From: Rhodovulum tesquicola
GTDB taxonomy: Bacteria; Pseudomonadota; Alphaproteobacteria; Rhodobacterales; Rhodobacteraceae
Assembly (NCBI RefSeq): GCF_024128855.1
Contig: NZ_JAMYDV010000003.1
Span: 124,001-188,000, forward strand
Direction: 5' to 3'
DNA: 64,000 bases
Shown: positions 53,911-63,758 of the stretch, piece by piece
Position numbering within the stretch: the stretch's first letter is position 1
Layout: every line of letters begins with the position of its first letter
Program-made: the position numbers and the translations under genes
Notes under the pieces: generated by a model
Databases searched by the model: none
What the model was told of the DNA's origin: nothing
Seen by the model: only the letters and a program-made list of their open reading frames with translations

Positions 53911-55683
53911 ATGGCCCGTGTTCCCGCCCCCGATTTCCGGACGCTGACGCTCAGGACCGCAGCGATCAGCTTTGTCGTGCTCGCGGCTGGGGCGGCCGCG
54001 GCCTTGCTGGCCGCCGCCTCGACCGAGGACGGGGTGCATCTGTGGGATGTGGTGCGCACCACGCTGATCTTCGTGACCACGGCCTGGCTTGCCTGGGGAG
54101 CGGCGGGGGCCTTTGTCGGCCTGCCGAACCGGCGCCGCGGCGTCGTGCCGCCGCCATTGACCCTCCCGCAACCGCCGACCGTGGTGCTGGTGCCGATCTG
54201 CAACGAGGACCCGGTGACGACCTTTGCCCGGATCGCCGCGATGGACGGCTCGATCCGGGCGGCGGGGCTGAATGTGGACATCGCGATCCTGTCGGACACC
54301 CGCGACGACCTGGCCGCGGCGCGCGAGCGGGATGCCTTCGCCCGCCTGCTGGCCGAGACCGGCGGCGCGGGGCGGTTGTTCTATCGCCGCCGCATGGACA
54401 ACCGGGGCCGCAAGGCCGGAAATATCGAGGATTTCATCCGCACCTCGGGCGGAGCCTACCGGTTTGCCGTGATCCTCGACGCCGACAGCCTGATGGAGGG
54501 CGAGACGATCCGCCATCTGATCGCGCGGATGCAGGCCGACCCGAAACTGGGGCTATTGCAGACATTGCCGAAAATCATCGGCGCGCGTTCGCTGTTCGGC
54601 CGCGCGATGCAGTTCTCCGCCGCCTTCCACGCGCCTGTCTTCGCCCGCGGGCTGGCGCGGATGCAGGGCGCGACAGGGCCGTTCTGGGGGCATAACGCCA
54701 TCATCCGGGTCAAGGCCTTCGCAGAAAGCTGCGGGTTGCCCGCGCTGAATGGCCAGCCCCCGTTCGGTGGGCACATCCTCAGCCACGACTATGTCGAGGC
54801 GGCGCTGCTGGCGCGGGCGGGATGGAAGGTGGAACTTGACGAGACCATCGAGGGGTCGTTCGAGGAAGGCCCCGACAACATCCTTGCCCATGCCCGGCGC
54901 GACCGCCGCTGGTGCCAGGGCAACCTTCAGCATGCACGCCTTCTGGCGGCCCCTGGCCTTGCCCCCTGGAGCCGGTTCGTCTTTGTCCAGGGCATCTTTG
55001 CCTATGTCGCCTCGTTGTTCTGGGGCGCGTTCCTCATCGCCTCGATCGCGGCTGCCGTCACGGCGCCGCCGCCGAACTATTTCCCCGAACCCTATCAGCT
55101 TTTTCCGGTCTTCCCCTCGGACCGAACCAAGGAAATCGTGACGCTTGCGCTGGGGATCGTGGGGCTTTTGCTGCTGCCCAAGCTTTCGATCCTTGGGGCT
55201 GCCGCGCTGTCCGACCGGACAAGAGGCTTTGGCGGAAAGGCACGGGCCGCAGGCTCGGTGCTGGCCGAGATCGTGCTGTCCTCGCTGCTGGCGCCGGTGA
55301 TGCTGATGTATCAGTCCCGCGCGGTGATGCAGGTTCTGGCGGGGCGCGATGGCGGCTGGCCCGCCAACCAGCGCGGCGAGGGGCGTCTGGGCCCTGGCCA
55401 GAGCCTGGTGGCAGGGTTCTGGATCTTTGCCGGGGGCGCGATCGCGCTGGCCGCGGTCAAGATGCTCGCCCCGTCGTTGGCGATCTGGCTGCTGCCGATC
55501 TGCCTGCCGATGCTGGCCGCACCGTTTCTGATCTGGGCCAGTTCGCACCCGATTGCCCGCGGTCTTTTCACCACCCCCGAAGAGACCGACCCCAGCCCGG
55601 TGATCCGCTCCTTCCACCGCTGGCAGGCGAGCTTGAGCCAGCCCGCCGCGCAGCCGAAGGAGGCACTCGATGCGGCCGCGTGA
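53911..55683 (+). CDS. opgH: Glucan glucosyltransferase OpgH (MdoH)
   Basis: 590 residues. A GT2 inner-membrane transferase that polymerises glucose from UDP-glucose. Two N-terminal helices (~10-68), GT2 catalytic domain with DxD in VILDADSLMEG near 190 and the processive QxxRW-type motif RRDRRWCQGNLQHARL near 330, then about five or six C-terminal helices. It lacks the long N-terminal region of E. coli MdoH, perhaps supplied by OpgI. ATG 53911 is set by the PSR spacing; it overlaps opgC by 14 bp. Confidence 0.93.
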   Translation: MARVPAPDFRTLTLRTAAISFVVLAAGAAAALLAAASTEDGVHLWDVVRTTLIFVTTAWLAWGAAGAFVGLPNRRRGVVPPPLTLPQPPTVVLVPICNEDPVTTFARIAAMDGSIRAAGLNVDIAILSDTRDDLAAARERDAFARLLAETGGAGRLFYRRRMDNRGRKAGNIEDFIRTSGGAYRFAVILDADSLMEGETIRHLIARMQADPKLGLLQTLPKIIGARSLFGRAMQFSAAFHAPVFARGLARMQGATGPFWGHNAIIRVKAFAESCGLPALNGQPPFGGHILSHDYVEAALLARAGWKVELDETIEGSFEEGPDNILAHARRDRRWCQGNLQHARLLAAPGLAPWSRFVFVQGIFAYVASLFWGAFLIASIAAAVTAPPPNYFPEPYQLFPVFPSDRTKEIVTLALGIVGLLLLPKLSILGAAALSDRTRGFGGKARAAGSVLAEIVLSSLLAPVMLMYQSRAVMQVLAGRDGGWPANQRGEGRLGPGQSLVAGFWIFAGGAIALAAVKMLAPSLAIWLLPICLPMLAAPFLIWASSHPIARGLFTTPEETDPSPVIRSFHRWQASLSQPAAQPKEALDAAA

Positions 55684-56872
55684 GCCCGAACCCCGGCTCA
55701 AGCGGCCACGCGATCCGCGGATCGACGCATTCCGCGGCCTCGCGCTGGTGATGATCTTCATCAACCACGCGCCCAGGAACCCCTACGAGCAGTTCACCAG
55801 CCGGAATTTCGGCTTCTCCGACGCGGCCGAGGCGTTTTTCGTGATGTCGGGCATCGCGGCGGCGCTGGCCTATTCGGCGCGCTTCGAGCGGGGTGCGCTG
55901 GCGCAGAACGGGCTATGGGCGGCGGTCCGGCCGGTCTGGGGGCGGGCCTGGACGCTGTATCTGACGCAGATCTTCCTGACGGCCTGGGCCATCGCGATCT
56001 TCGCCTGGGGTGCGACCACCTTCGGGCTGCCGGAGCTGCTGACCAAGATCAACCTGAGGCAGGTCTTCCAGAACACCGAAGCGGCGCTGATCGGCATTCC
56101 GGCGCTGACGCATCAGCTGGGCTATGTCAACATCCTGCCCGCCTATGCGGTGCTGCTGCTGGCCACGCCGCTGGCCCTCCATATCGGGCTGCGCAGCACG
56201 GTTGCACTGGCGCTGATCGCGGCGGTCCTGTGGTTCTGCGCCGGGTTCTACCGGCTCAACCTGCCGAACTATCCCAATCCGGGCGGCTGGTTCTTCAACC
56301 CGCTGTCCTGGCAGGCATTGTTCTTCACCGGCCTTCTGATCGGGCTGCGCCTGCGCGAGGGCAAGCGGCTGGTGCCGAAATCGGCCATCCTTTTCGCGCT
56401 GGCGGCGGGTTATCTGGTCTTCGTTATCTGCTGGATGAAGATCGGACCGCTGGGCCAGTGGATGAACAACCAGCTTTGGCAGCTTGGCAAGGCCGGGGCG
56501 CCGTTCCACCTGATCTCGCACAACAAGACCTATCTGGCCCTGCCCCGCCTTCTGCATATCCTGGCACTCGTCTATGTGCTGTCCTGCATTCCGGCCGTCA
56601 CGCGCCTTACGGGAAGTATCGCGTTGGCGCCGCTCAGGCTGCTGGGACGGCAGGGATTGTTGACCTTCGCCTCGGGCACGCTGATCGCGCTGTTTCTCCA
56701 GGTGATCTTCCAGGGCTATCCCGATGAGGTCTGGCTGCGCTGGTCGCTGCCGCCGCTGGGGGTTCTGGCCTTGCTGGCAATCGCGGCGCTGCGCGAGGCC
56801 GCGTCCCGGCCGCGATCCCGCCCCGAGGCTGCGCCGCACGCCTCCGCGGGGGTGACGGTTCCGGCCGAATGA
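55670..56872 (+). CDS. opgC: OPG acyl (succinyl) transferase OpgC
   Basis: 400 residues. An integral membrane acyltransferase of the OpgC family with about ten hydrophobic segments; it adds succinyl groups to periplasmic glucans. N-terminal RDPRIDAFRGLALVMIFINH (residues ~13-32) is the signature with the conserved Arg, Asp and His. The overlap of 14 bp with opgH shows tight coupling. It converges on the caspase-like gene, stop to stop within 4 bp. Confidence 0.92.
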   Translation: MRPREPEPRLKRPRDPRIDAFRGLALVMIFINHAPRNPYEQFTSRNFGFSDAAEAFFVMSGIAAALAYSARFERGALAQNGLWAAVRPVWGRAWTLYLTQIFLTAWAIAIFAWGATTFGLPELLTKINLRQVFQNTEAALIGIPALTHQLGYVNILPAYAVLLLATPLALHIGLRSTVALALIAAVLWFCAGFYRLNLPNYPNPGGWFFNPLSWQALFFTGLLIGLRLREGKRLVPKSAILFALAAGYLVFVICWMKIGPLGQWMNNQLWQLGKAGAPFHLISHNKTYLALPRLLHILALVYVLSCIPAVTRLTGSIALAPLRLLGRQGLLTFASGTLIALFLQVIFQGYPDEVWLRWSLPPLGVLALLAIAALREAASRPRSRPEAAPHASAGVTVPAE

Positions 56873-56876
56873 CGGT

Positions 56877-58685
56877 TCAGGGCCCTGGCCGGACGACGCG
56901 CATCCCGACATTCGCCTGCCGCTGCGCTGCGGGGATGCCCACGCGGTAGGTGACGCGCAGATTGGCCAGCGGATCGTCCCAGGATCCGCCGCGCAAAACG
57001 CGGCTGGAACACAGTCCCTCGGTGCGTGCGCTGCCATCGGCGGCTGCGCCCCGGTGGCTGTCGTTCCAGCAATCCGCCGTCCATTCCCACAGGTTGCCGG
57101 CAAGATCGAATAGCCCGTAGGCATTCGGCGGAAACGACCCGCGCGCGGCGATATCGGGCGCGCCATCGTCGCAGGCGGTGTTGCGCCAGCGAAACCGCGA
57201 CGAGGCATCGGCCGCATTGGCATGGCCGCAGGCGTTCTCGGCGCCGCCATCCCACGGATAGGGGCCGTCCCCCCCTGCCTTCAACGCGAATTCGAACTCG
57301 GCCTCGGAGGGCAGCCGATAGCCCGCGCCCGGCGCCTGTTCGTTCAACCAGGCGGTGATGCGCATGGCGTCCTCCCAGTTCAGGCAGGCGGCAGGCGAGC
57401 CATCCGTCACGTCATAGCCGGGCGCGCCCCAATAGGCCGTCCGGTCCATTCGCATGCGCCCATCCGCCGTCCAGACATAACAGCCGCGCGGGATCGTCTG
57501 GCCGGTCTCGGCCTCGTAGCGGCGCAAGAGACCCACCGAGACCTCGTGCTCGGCCATCAGGAAGGGGGCGAGCGTCTGGGGGGTGGCGGGCCGCTCGGCG
57601 GCGGGAGCCTGCAGGTCGGGCGAGCCCAGCACTGTCGCGCCGCCGGGCACGCGGACCATGGTCGGACAGAACTCGCACTCGCGCGTCGGGGCAACGGCGA
57701 CCGGCGCAGGCACAGGTTCCGGGGGCAGATCGGGCGAGGTCAGCGCACTCCGCTCGGGCAGGAGGGCCGCCAGTTCGATCGCGCCCAGCCGGTCGCGCGC
57801 GACCTCGGCGAACAGCCCGTGCGGGAAGGCGTCGAGATAGGCGCGCAATGCCTCTTCCCCGGCCGCTTCGCCCAAACCCTGCCACATCGCGATATCCTGC
57901 GCCGTGTCGTCGGGCGGCGGGGGTGCTGCGGGGGCAAGGTAGACCTCGCGCAGCAGCGATGAGGTCGACCAGGGGCGTTGCCGCCCGGCGGTCGTCTCGA
58001 ACACATCCGCACGCACTCGGGTCATCATCGCGTTGATCTCCAGCCCCGCGGTCGCGACATGATCCAGCACCGCCTCGGTGAATGGACTGTGCCGCCCTGC
58101 CCCGTCAAAGGCGACGCGGCCCGGATCGGTGGCGAATCCCACGAACAAACCTCCGGCCGTCTCGACCGGCGCCAGCCCCCGGCCCAGAAGCGCCGTGGAC
58201 CGCGCCTGCCCCATGGCGCGCGAAAGCTGCGTCTCGAACGGGTTGTCGCGGCAGGCGTCCAGCAGCACGATACTGGTCTTGGCGCTGCGCTCCATCTCGG
58301 CGATCACCAGATCCAGAGGCAGGGCGTAAAGGTCCAGATCGCCCTCGCGTTCCAGCGCCGCATCGGTCGGGATCAGGTAGTTCCGCCCCGCCATCTGGAT
58401 GCCGTGACCGGCGTAGAAGAACAGCGCCAGATCAGCCCCCTCTGCCTGTCGGCCGAAATCACGGATGCGCGCGCGCATCGCCGCGCCGTCTAGGTCGAGC
58501 CCGCGTTCGACCTCGAAGCCGATCCGCTCCAGCGCCGCGGCGACCGCTTCGGCGTCATTGCCCGGGTTCGGAAGCGCGGGCGCCATGTCATAGGCCCCGT
58601 TGCCGACTACCAGCGCCACGCGCCGCTCGGCCAGCCCCGGCAGGGCCGCCAGGAAAAGGATCACGATCCCGACAATGATCCGCAT
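56877..58685 (-). CDS. Caspase-fold peptidase fused to an FGE/SUMF1-like domain
   Basis: 602 residues. Signal peptide MRIIVGIVILFLAALPGLAE (about 1-20). The caspase-like domain (~21-235) has the dyad His94 in YAGHGIQM and Cys145 in LLDACRDNPF. A linker (~235-345) leads to a formylglycine-generating enzyme-like domain (~350-602): TMVRVPGGATVLGS, EHEVSVG, GYRLPSEAEFEFALKAG, LFDLAGNLWEWTADCW, LRGGSWDD. The paired catalytic cysteines of true FGE are not evident, so this half may be a binding module. Probably exported. Start ATG 58685; the longer frame to 58745 gives no signal peptide. Confidence 0.85.
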   Translation of the reverse strand: MRIIVGIVILFLAALPGLAERRVALVVGNGAYDMAPALPNPGNDAEAVAAALERIGFEVERGLDLDGAAMRARIRDFGRQAEGADLALFFYAGHGIQMAGRNYLIPTDAALEREGDLDLYALPLDLVIAEMERSAKTSIVLLDACRDNPFETQLSRAMGQARSTALLGRGLAPVETAGGLFVGFATDPGRVAFDGAGRHSPFTEAVLDHVATAGLEINAMMTRVRADVFETTAGRQRPWSTSSLLREVYLAPAAPPPPDDTAQDIAMWQGLGEAAGEEALRAYLDAFPHGLFAEVARDRLGAIELAALLPERSALTSPDLPPEPVPAPVAVAPTRECEFCPTMVRVPGGATVLGSPDLQAPAAERPATPQTLAPFLMAEHEVSVGLLRRYEAETGQTIPRGCYVWTADGRMRMDRTAYWGAPGYDVTDGSPAACLNWEDAMRITAWLNEQAPGAGYRLPSEAEFEFALKAGGDGPYPWDGGAENACGHANAADASSRFRWRNTACDDGAPDIAARGSFPPNAYGLFDLAGNLWEWTADCWNDSHRGAAADGSARTEGLCSSRVLRGGSWDDPLANLRVTYRVGIPAAQRQANVGMRVVRPGP

Positions 58686-58762
58686 GGTTCCCGCTTGCGC
58701 TGTCTCCCTGACACAAGGGTAGCGATTCGCTGGGCGTTTGGCCAAGGCCGTGTTCCCGGGCC

Positions 58763-59718
<956 letters not shown>

Positions 59719-59722
<4 letters not shown>

Positions 59723-60684
59723 GCCCGGCCCTCCAGCGGGTGATGGCAACGCGCAAGGCCCAGATCGGGCGCCTGGACGGGCGGCGGCGTGGTGCGGCAC
59801 AGATCGTCGGCAAAGGCGCAGCGGGGCGCGAAAAGGCAACCCCCGGGCCGGTCGAACTGGCCCGGCACCACGCCCGGAATGGTCGGCAAGAGCCGCGTCG
59901 TGGCGCGTTCGGGCAGCGCGGCCAGCAGCGCCGAGGTATAGGGGTGGTGGGGCGTGGCGAACAGCGGTCCCACGGGCTGTTCCTCGACCTTCTGGCCGGC
60001 ATATTGCACGCTGACCCGGCGCGCGGTCTCGGCCACCACGCCCATGTCGTGGGTGATCAGGATCAGCGCCATGCCGGTCTCGGCCTGCAACTCGGTCAGC
60101 AGATCGATGATCTGGGCCTGGATCGTCACGTCGAGCGCGGTGGTGGGTTCGTCGGCGATCAACAGGCGCGGACGGCAGGCGATGGCCATGGCGATCATCA
60201 CCCGCTGGCTCATCCCGCCCGACAACTGGTGCGGATAGGCGTTCAGGCGGCGGGCGGGATCGGGGATGCCCACCATCTCCATCAGGTCCAGCGCGCGGGC
60301 CTCGCGGGCGCGGGCATCCAGCCCCATATGCTTCTTCAGCCCCTCCTTGATCTGGAAGCCCACAGTGAAGCAGGGGTTCAGCGACGACATCGGCTCCTGA
60401 AAGATCATCGCGATGTCCTTGCCGATGATCCGGCGCCGGGTGCGCGGGGCGAGCTTGCGCAGGTCCTGCCCGTCAAAGCTCATCTCGTCGGCGGTGACCG
60501 TCGCGGTCCAGGGCAGAAGGCCCATCAGCGCCAGCATCGACACCGACTTGCCCGAGCCACTTTCGCCGACGATGGCCAGGATGTCGCCAGCCTCGACCGC
60601 CACGTCGACGCCATCCACCGCGCGGAAGCTGCCCGAGGCGGTGGCGAACTCGACCGTGAGGTTGCGGATCGACAGAAGCGCCAT
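59719..60684 (-). CDS. dppD: Dipeptide ABC transporter ATP-binding protein DppD
   Basis: 321 residues. Walker A is [11 protein letters not shown] near 39-49, then [18 protein letters not shown] near 88, signature [16 protein letters not shown] near 153, Walker [16 protein letters not shown], and the C-terminal Cys-rich [14 protein letters not shown]. Overlaps dppF by 4 bp and lies 4 bp after dppC. Confidence 0.93.
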
Positions 60685-60688
60685 GCCC

Positions 60689-61591
60689 TCAGCTCCGCTT
60701 CAGCTTGGGATCGAGCGCGTCGCGCAACCCGTCGCCCATCAGGTTGATGGCGAGCACGGTCACCAGGATCGCCACGCCGGGGAAGGTCACGACCCACCAG
60801 GCGCGCAGGATGAACTCGCGCGCCTCGGCCAGCATGGTGCCCCATTCGGGCGTGGGGGGTTGCGCGCCCATGCCCAGAAAGCCCAGCGCCGCGGCATCGA
60901 GGATCGCGGTGGAAAACGACAGCGCCGCCTGCACGATGATCGGGGCGAGGCAATTGGGCAGCACGGTCACGAACATCAGCCGCGGCAGCTTCGCGCCCGC
61001 CACGCGCGCCGCCACGACATAGTCGCGCGTGCGCTCCGACAGGACCGAGGCGCGCGTCAGCCGCACGTAATGGGGTTGCAGCACCAGCGCGATGGCGATC
61101 ATCGCATTGGTCAGCGACGGGCCCAGGATCGCCACCAGCACCAGCGCCAGCAGAAGCGAGGGAAAGGCCAGGATCACGTCCATCAGCCGCATGATGAGCG
61201 TGTCCAGCCATTTCGGCGCAAAGCCCGCGATCAGCCCCAGCAGGATGCCGCCCGAGGCCGCGACCACCACCACCACGATGCCCACGAAGAACGAGAACCG
61301 CGCGCCGTGGATCAACCGCGAAAGCATGTCGCGCCCCAGGGGATCGGTGCCCAGCGGAAAGGCCCAGCTCCCGCCCTCGGCCCAGGCCGGCGGCAGCAGG
61401 GTGGACTGGCGGAACTGCTCGGTCGGGTCATAGGGGGCCAGAAGCGGCGCGAACAGCGCCACGAAGACGAAGACCGCGAAGACGTAAAGCCCGATCACCG
61501 CCCCGCGGTTCTCGCGGAAATAGTACCAGAATTCGGCCAGCCGACCCTGCCGGTCGGGGGCCGCGCCCTGGGCGTCGGGTTCCGCCGTCAT
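60689..61591 (-). CDS. dppC: Dipeptide ABC transporter permease DppC
   Basis: 300 residues. BPD-transport permease with an N-terminal cytoplasmic part (LAEFWYYFRENRGAVIG), then PLGTDPLGRDMLSRLIHGAR near 80 and six helices. The EAA-type loop is VVAARVAGAKLPRLMFVTVLPNCLAPI (split). Start ATG 61591 overlaps dppB by 4 bp; the longer open frame overlaps dppB. Confidence 0.93.
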   Translation of the reverse strand: MTAEPDAQGAAPDRQGRLAEFWYYFRENRGAVIGLYVFAVFVFVALFAPLLAPYDPTEQFRQSTLLPPAWAEGGSWAFPLGTDPLGRDMLSRLIHGARFSFFVGIVVVVVAASGGILLGLIAGFAPKWLDTLIMRLMDVILAFPSLLLALVLVAILGPSLTNAMIAIALVLQPHYVRLTRASVLSERTRDYVVAARVAGAKLPRLMFVTVLPNCLAPIIVQAALSFSTAILDAAALGFLGMGAQPPTPEWGTMLAEAREFILRAWWVVTFPGVAILVTVLAINLMGDGLRDALDPKLKRS

Positions 61592-62598
61592 TTCCGCGCC
61601 CTGATCTTGGGGTTGATGAGGCCGTAAAGGATGTCGACCGTCAGGTTCACCACCATCACCATCGACGCGATCAGCAACAGGCCCCCCTGCACCACCGGGT
61701 AGTCGCGGCGGAAGATGGAATCGACCATCCACTTGCCGATGCCCGGCCAGGAAAAGATCGTCTCGGTCAGGATCGCCCCGGCCAGCAGCGTGCCGACCGA
61801 CAGGCCGATCACGGTGATGACCGGGATCATCGCGTTGCGCAGCGCGTGCAGCCCGTTGACCCGGAGCGGCGACAGGCCCTTGGCGCGGGCGGTGCGGATA
61901 TAATCCTCGGACAGCACCTCGAGCATGGCCGACCGGGTCTGCCGCGCGATCACCGCCAGCGGGATCGTGCCCAGAACGATGGTCGGCAGGATCAGGTGGC
62001 GGACGGCCGAGGCGAAGGCGCCGTTCTGCCCCGAGAGCAGGGAATCGATCAGCATGAAGCCCGTCACCTGCGGGAAGTAATAGATCAGGTCCATCCGCCC
62101 CGAGACCGGCGTCCAGCCCAGATTGCCCGAGAAGACGATGATCAGGAGCAGCGCCCACCAGAAGATCGGCATCGAATAGCCCACAAGCGCGGTGGACATC
62201 AGCGCCCGGTCGAACAGCTTGCCGCGGTTGACCGCGGCGATCACGCCCGCGGGCAGGCCGATCGCGATGGCAAAGACGATGGCGCAGAGCGACAGTTCCA
62301 GCGTGGCGGGAAACAGCGCGAAGAATTCGTCCCAGACCGGGCGCTTGGTGACGTAGGAGGTGCCAAGATCGCCCTGAAGCACGCCCGTCAGGTAGTTCCA
62401 GAACTGCACCGGCAGCGGCTGGTCGAAGCCGAACTGCCGATAAAGCTCGGCATAGCGTTCCTCGGTCAGGCCGCGTTCGCCCGCCATCACGATGATCGGA
62501 TCGCCCGGCAGGACGCGGATGAAGGCGAAGGAAATCAGCGTGACGCCCAGGAAGGTGGGCAGGAAGGTCAGCAGTCGGGAGAGAAGATAGCGGATCAT
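61588..62598 (-). CDS. dppB: Dipeptide ABC transporter permease DppB
   Basis: 336 residues. Begins MIRYLLSRLLTFLPTFLGVTL, six transmembrane helices, and the permease loop YIRTARAKGLSPLRVNGLHALRNAMIPV (split) near 225. Overlaps dppC by 4 bp and the M24 peptidase gene by 4 bp. Confidence 0.93.
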   Translation of the reverse strand: MIRYLLSRLLTFLPTFLGVTLISFAFIRVLPGDPIIVMAGERGLTEERYAELYRQFGFDQPLPVQFWNYLTGVLQGDLGTSYVTKRPVWDEFFALFPATLELSLCAIVFAIAIGLPAGVIAAVNRGKLFDRALMSTALVGYSMPIFWWALLLIIVFSGNLGWTPVSGRMDLIYYFPQVTGFMLIDSLLSGQNGAFASAVRHLILPTIVLGTIPLAVIARQTRSAMLEVLSEDYIRTARAKGLSPLRVNGLHALRNAMIPVITVIGLSVGTLLAGAILTETIFSWPGIGKWMVDSIFRRDYPVVQGGLLLIASMVMVVNLTVDILYGLINPKIRARK

Positions 62599-63692
62599 GG
62601 GGCGATCACTATCAACTCGCGGCGGAAACTGGTCAATGACCGGCAGCCTGTTTCCGTCACCAGAATGTCATCCTCGATCCGCACGCCGAAGCCGCCGATC
62701 CGGTAAAGGCCCGGCTCGTTGGTGAAGACCATGCCGGGTTCCAGCACCTGATGGTTGCCGCGCATGATATAGGGCGCCTCATGCACCTCGCGGCCCAGCC
62801 CGTGGCCCGTCTTGGTGCGGATGCGTTCGGCGAAGGGCGAGGCCTCGAGCACCGATGTCACCGCGTCGTCCACCTGATGCGCGGTAGCACCCGGGCGAGT
62901 GACCGAATGGCCCGCCAGATTGGCGCGCAGAACGGTGTCGTAGACATGTTCTGCCTCGTCGGTCGCATGTCCGACGAAGACGGTGCGGGTGATGTCGGCG
63001 CAGAACCCGCCCCAGCGCGCGCCGAAATCCAGCAGCAGCGCATCGCCCGGCCGGATCGCGTAATCGGGCCTTGCATGGGCATGGGGCAGCGCGGAATTGT
63101 CGGCCGCGGCCACGATCGGGTGAAAGGCCATATCCTCGGCCCCCTCGGCGACCAGGGCCTGGAGCAGCAGGCTTTCGACCTGCTTCTCGGTCTGCCCCAT
63201 GCGCAGGTTGTCCAGCACATTGGCCAGTGCGCGTTCGGAAATCTCGATGGCGCGCTCCAGCGCGGCGATCTCGCCCGCGGTCTTGCGGATGCGCAGCCCC
63301 GAGATATCGCGCTCGGCATCGACGATCCGCAGGCCCGGATATGCGGCGGCCAGCGCGTGGTGGACGAAGACGCGCATAACCTGACCCTCGACCGCAAGGC
63401 TGGACAGCGCCATATGGCTGGCCAGCGCGTCGAAGGCCGGCTGATATCCGTCCTGATCGCGCCAGTCGAAGACCGTGCCGGGAAAATCCAGATGGGCAAA
63501 GGAGCCCAGTTCCAGGTTCGGCACCACGGCTGCGGGCGCCCCCTCGGCGGGGATAAGCAGGACAAGCGGGCGTTCGTTGCTGTGAAAGCTGTGGCCCGTC
63601 ACGCGGGTAAAATTCGGGCCGGGCACGAGTGCGACCGCATCCACCCCAAGCCTTGCCGCAAGCGCGGCATATTCCGAAAGTCTCGGCCCCAT
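62595..63692 (-). CDS. M24 metallopeptidase (Xaa-Pro dipeptidase/aminopeptidase type)
   Basis: 365 residues. An N-terminal creatinase-like domain (1-130) and a pita-bread catalytic domain. Metal ligands: LLLDFGARWGGFCADITRT near 220 (two Asp), GHGLGREVHEAP near 295 (His), NEPGLY near 325 (Glu) and RIEDDILVTE near 340 (Glu). It cleaves Xaa-Pro or related dipeptides. ATG 63692 (MGPRLSEY) is preferred; a TTG at 63731 would place the start inside the terminator stem. No strong ribosome-binding site is visible. It lies between dppA and dppB, a peptide-degradation enzyme inside an import operon. Confidence 0.88.
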   Translation of the reverse strand: MGPRLSEYAALAARLGVDAVALVPGPNFTRVTGHSFHSNERPLVLLIPAEGAPAAVVPNLELGSFAHLDFPGTVFDWRDQDGYQPAFDALASHMALSSLAVEGQVMRVFVHHALAAAYPGLRIVDAERDISGLRIRKTAGEIAALERAIEISERALANVLDNLRMGQTEKQVESLLLQALVAEGAEDMAFHPIVAAADNSALPHAHARPDYAIRPGDALLLDFGARWGGFCADITRTVFVGHATDEAEHVYDTVLRANLAGHSVTRPGATAHQVDDAVTSVLEASPFAERIRTKTGHGLGREVHEAPYIMRGNHQVLEPGMVFTNEPGLYRIGGFGVRIEDDILVTETGCRSLTSFRRELIVIAP

Positions 63693-63716
63693 GTCTTTGA
63701 CATCCAGATAAACTCT

Positions 63717-63742
63717 GGCGGGGCCTTGCAAGAGGCCCCGCC
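63717..63742 (-). terminator. Hairpin after dppA
   Basis: GGCGGGGCCT (63717-63726) and AGGCCCCGCC (63733-63742) form a perfect 10-bp stem with a 6-base loop, 16 bp after the dppA stop on the minus strand. The following bases AGAGTTTATC give only a short T-run. It likely protects dppA mRNA and limits read-through into the M24 and permease genes. Confidence 0.6.
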
Positions 63743-63758
63743 CGGACTTGTCAGGCCG

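Noticed and set aside
63729-63731. TTG start for the M24 peptidase
   Set aside because: It lies within the 10-bp-stem hairpin after dppA and has no ribosome-binding site; ATG 63692 is in frame and family-consistent.
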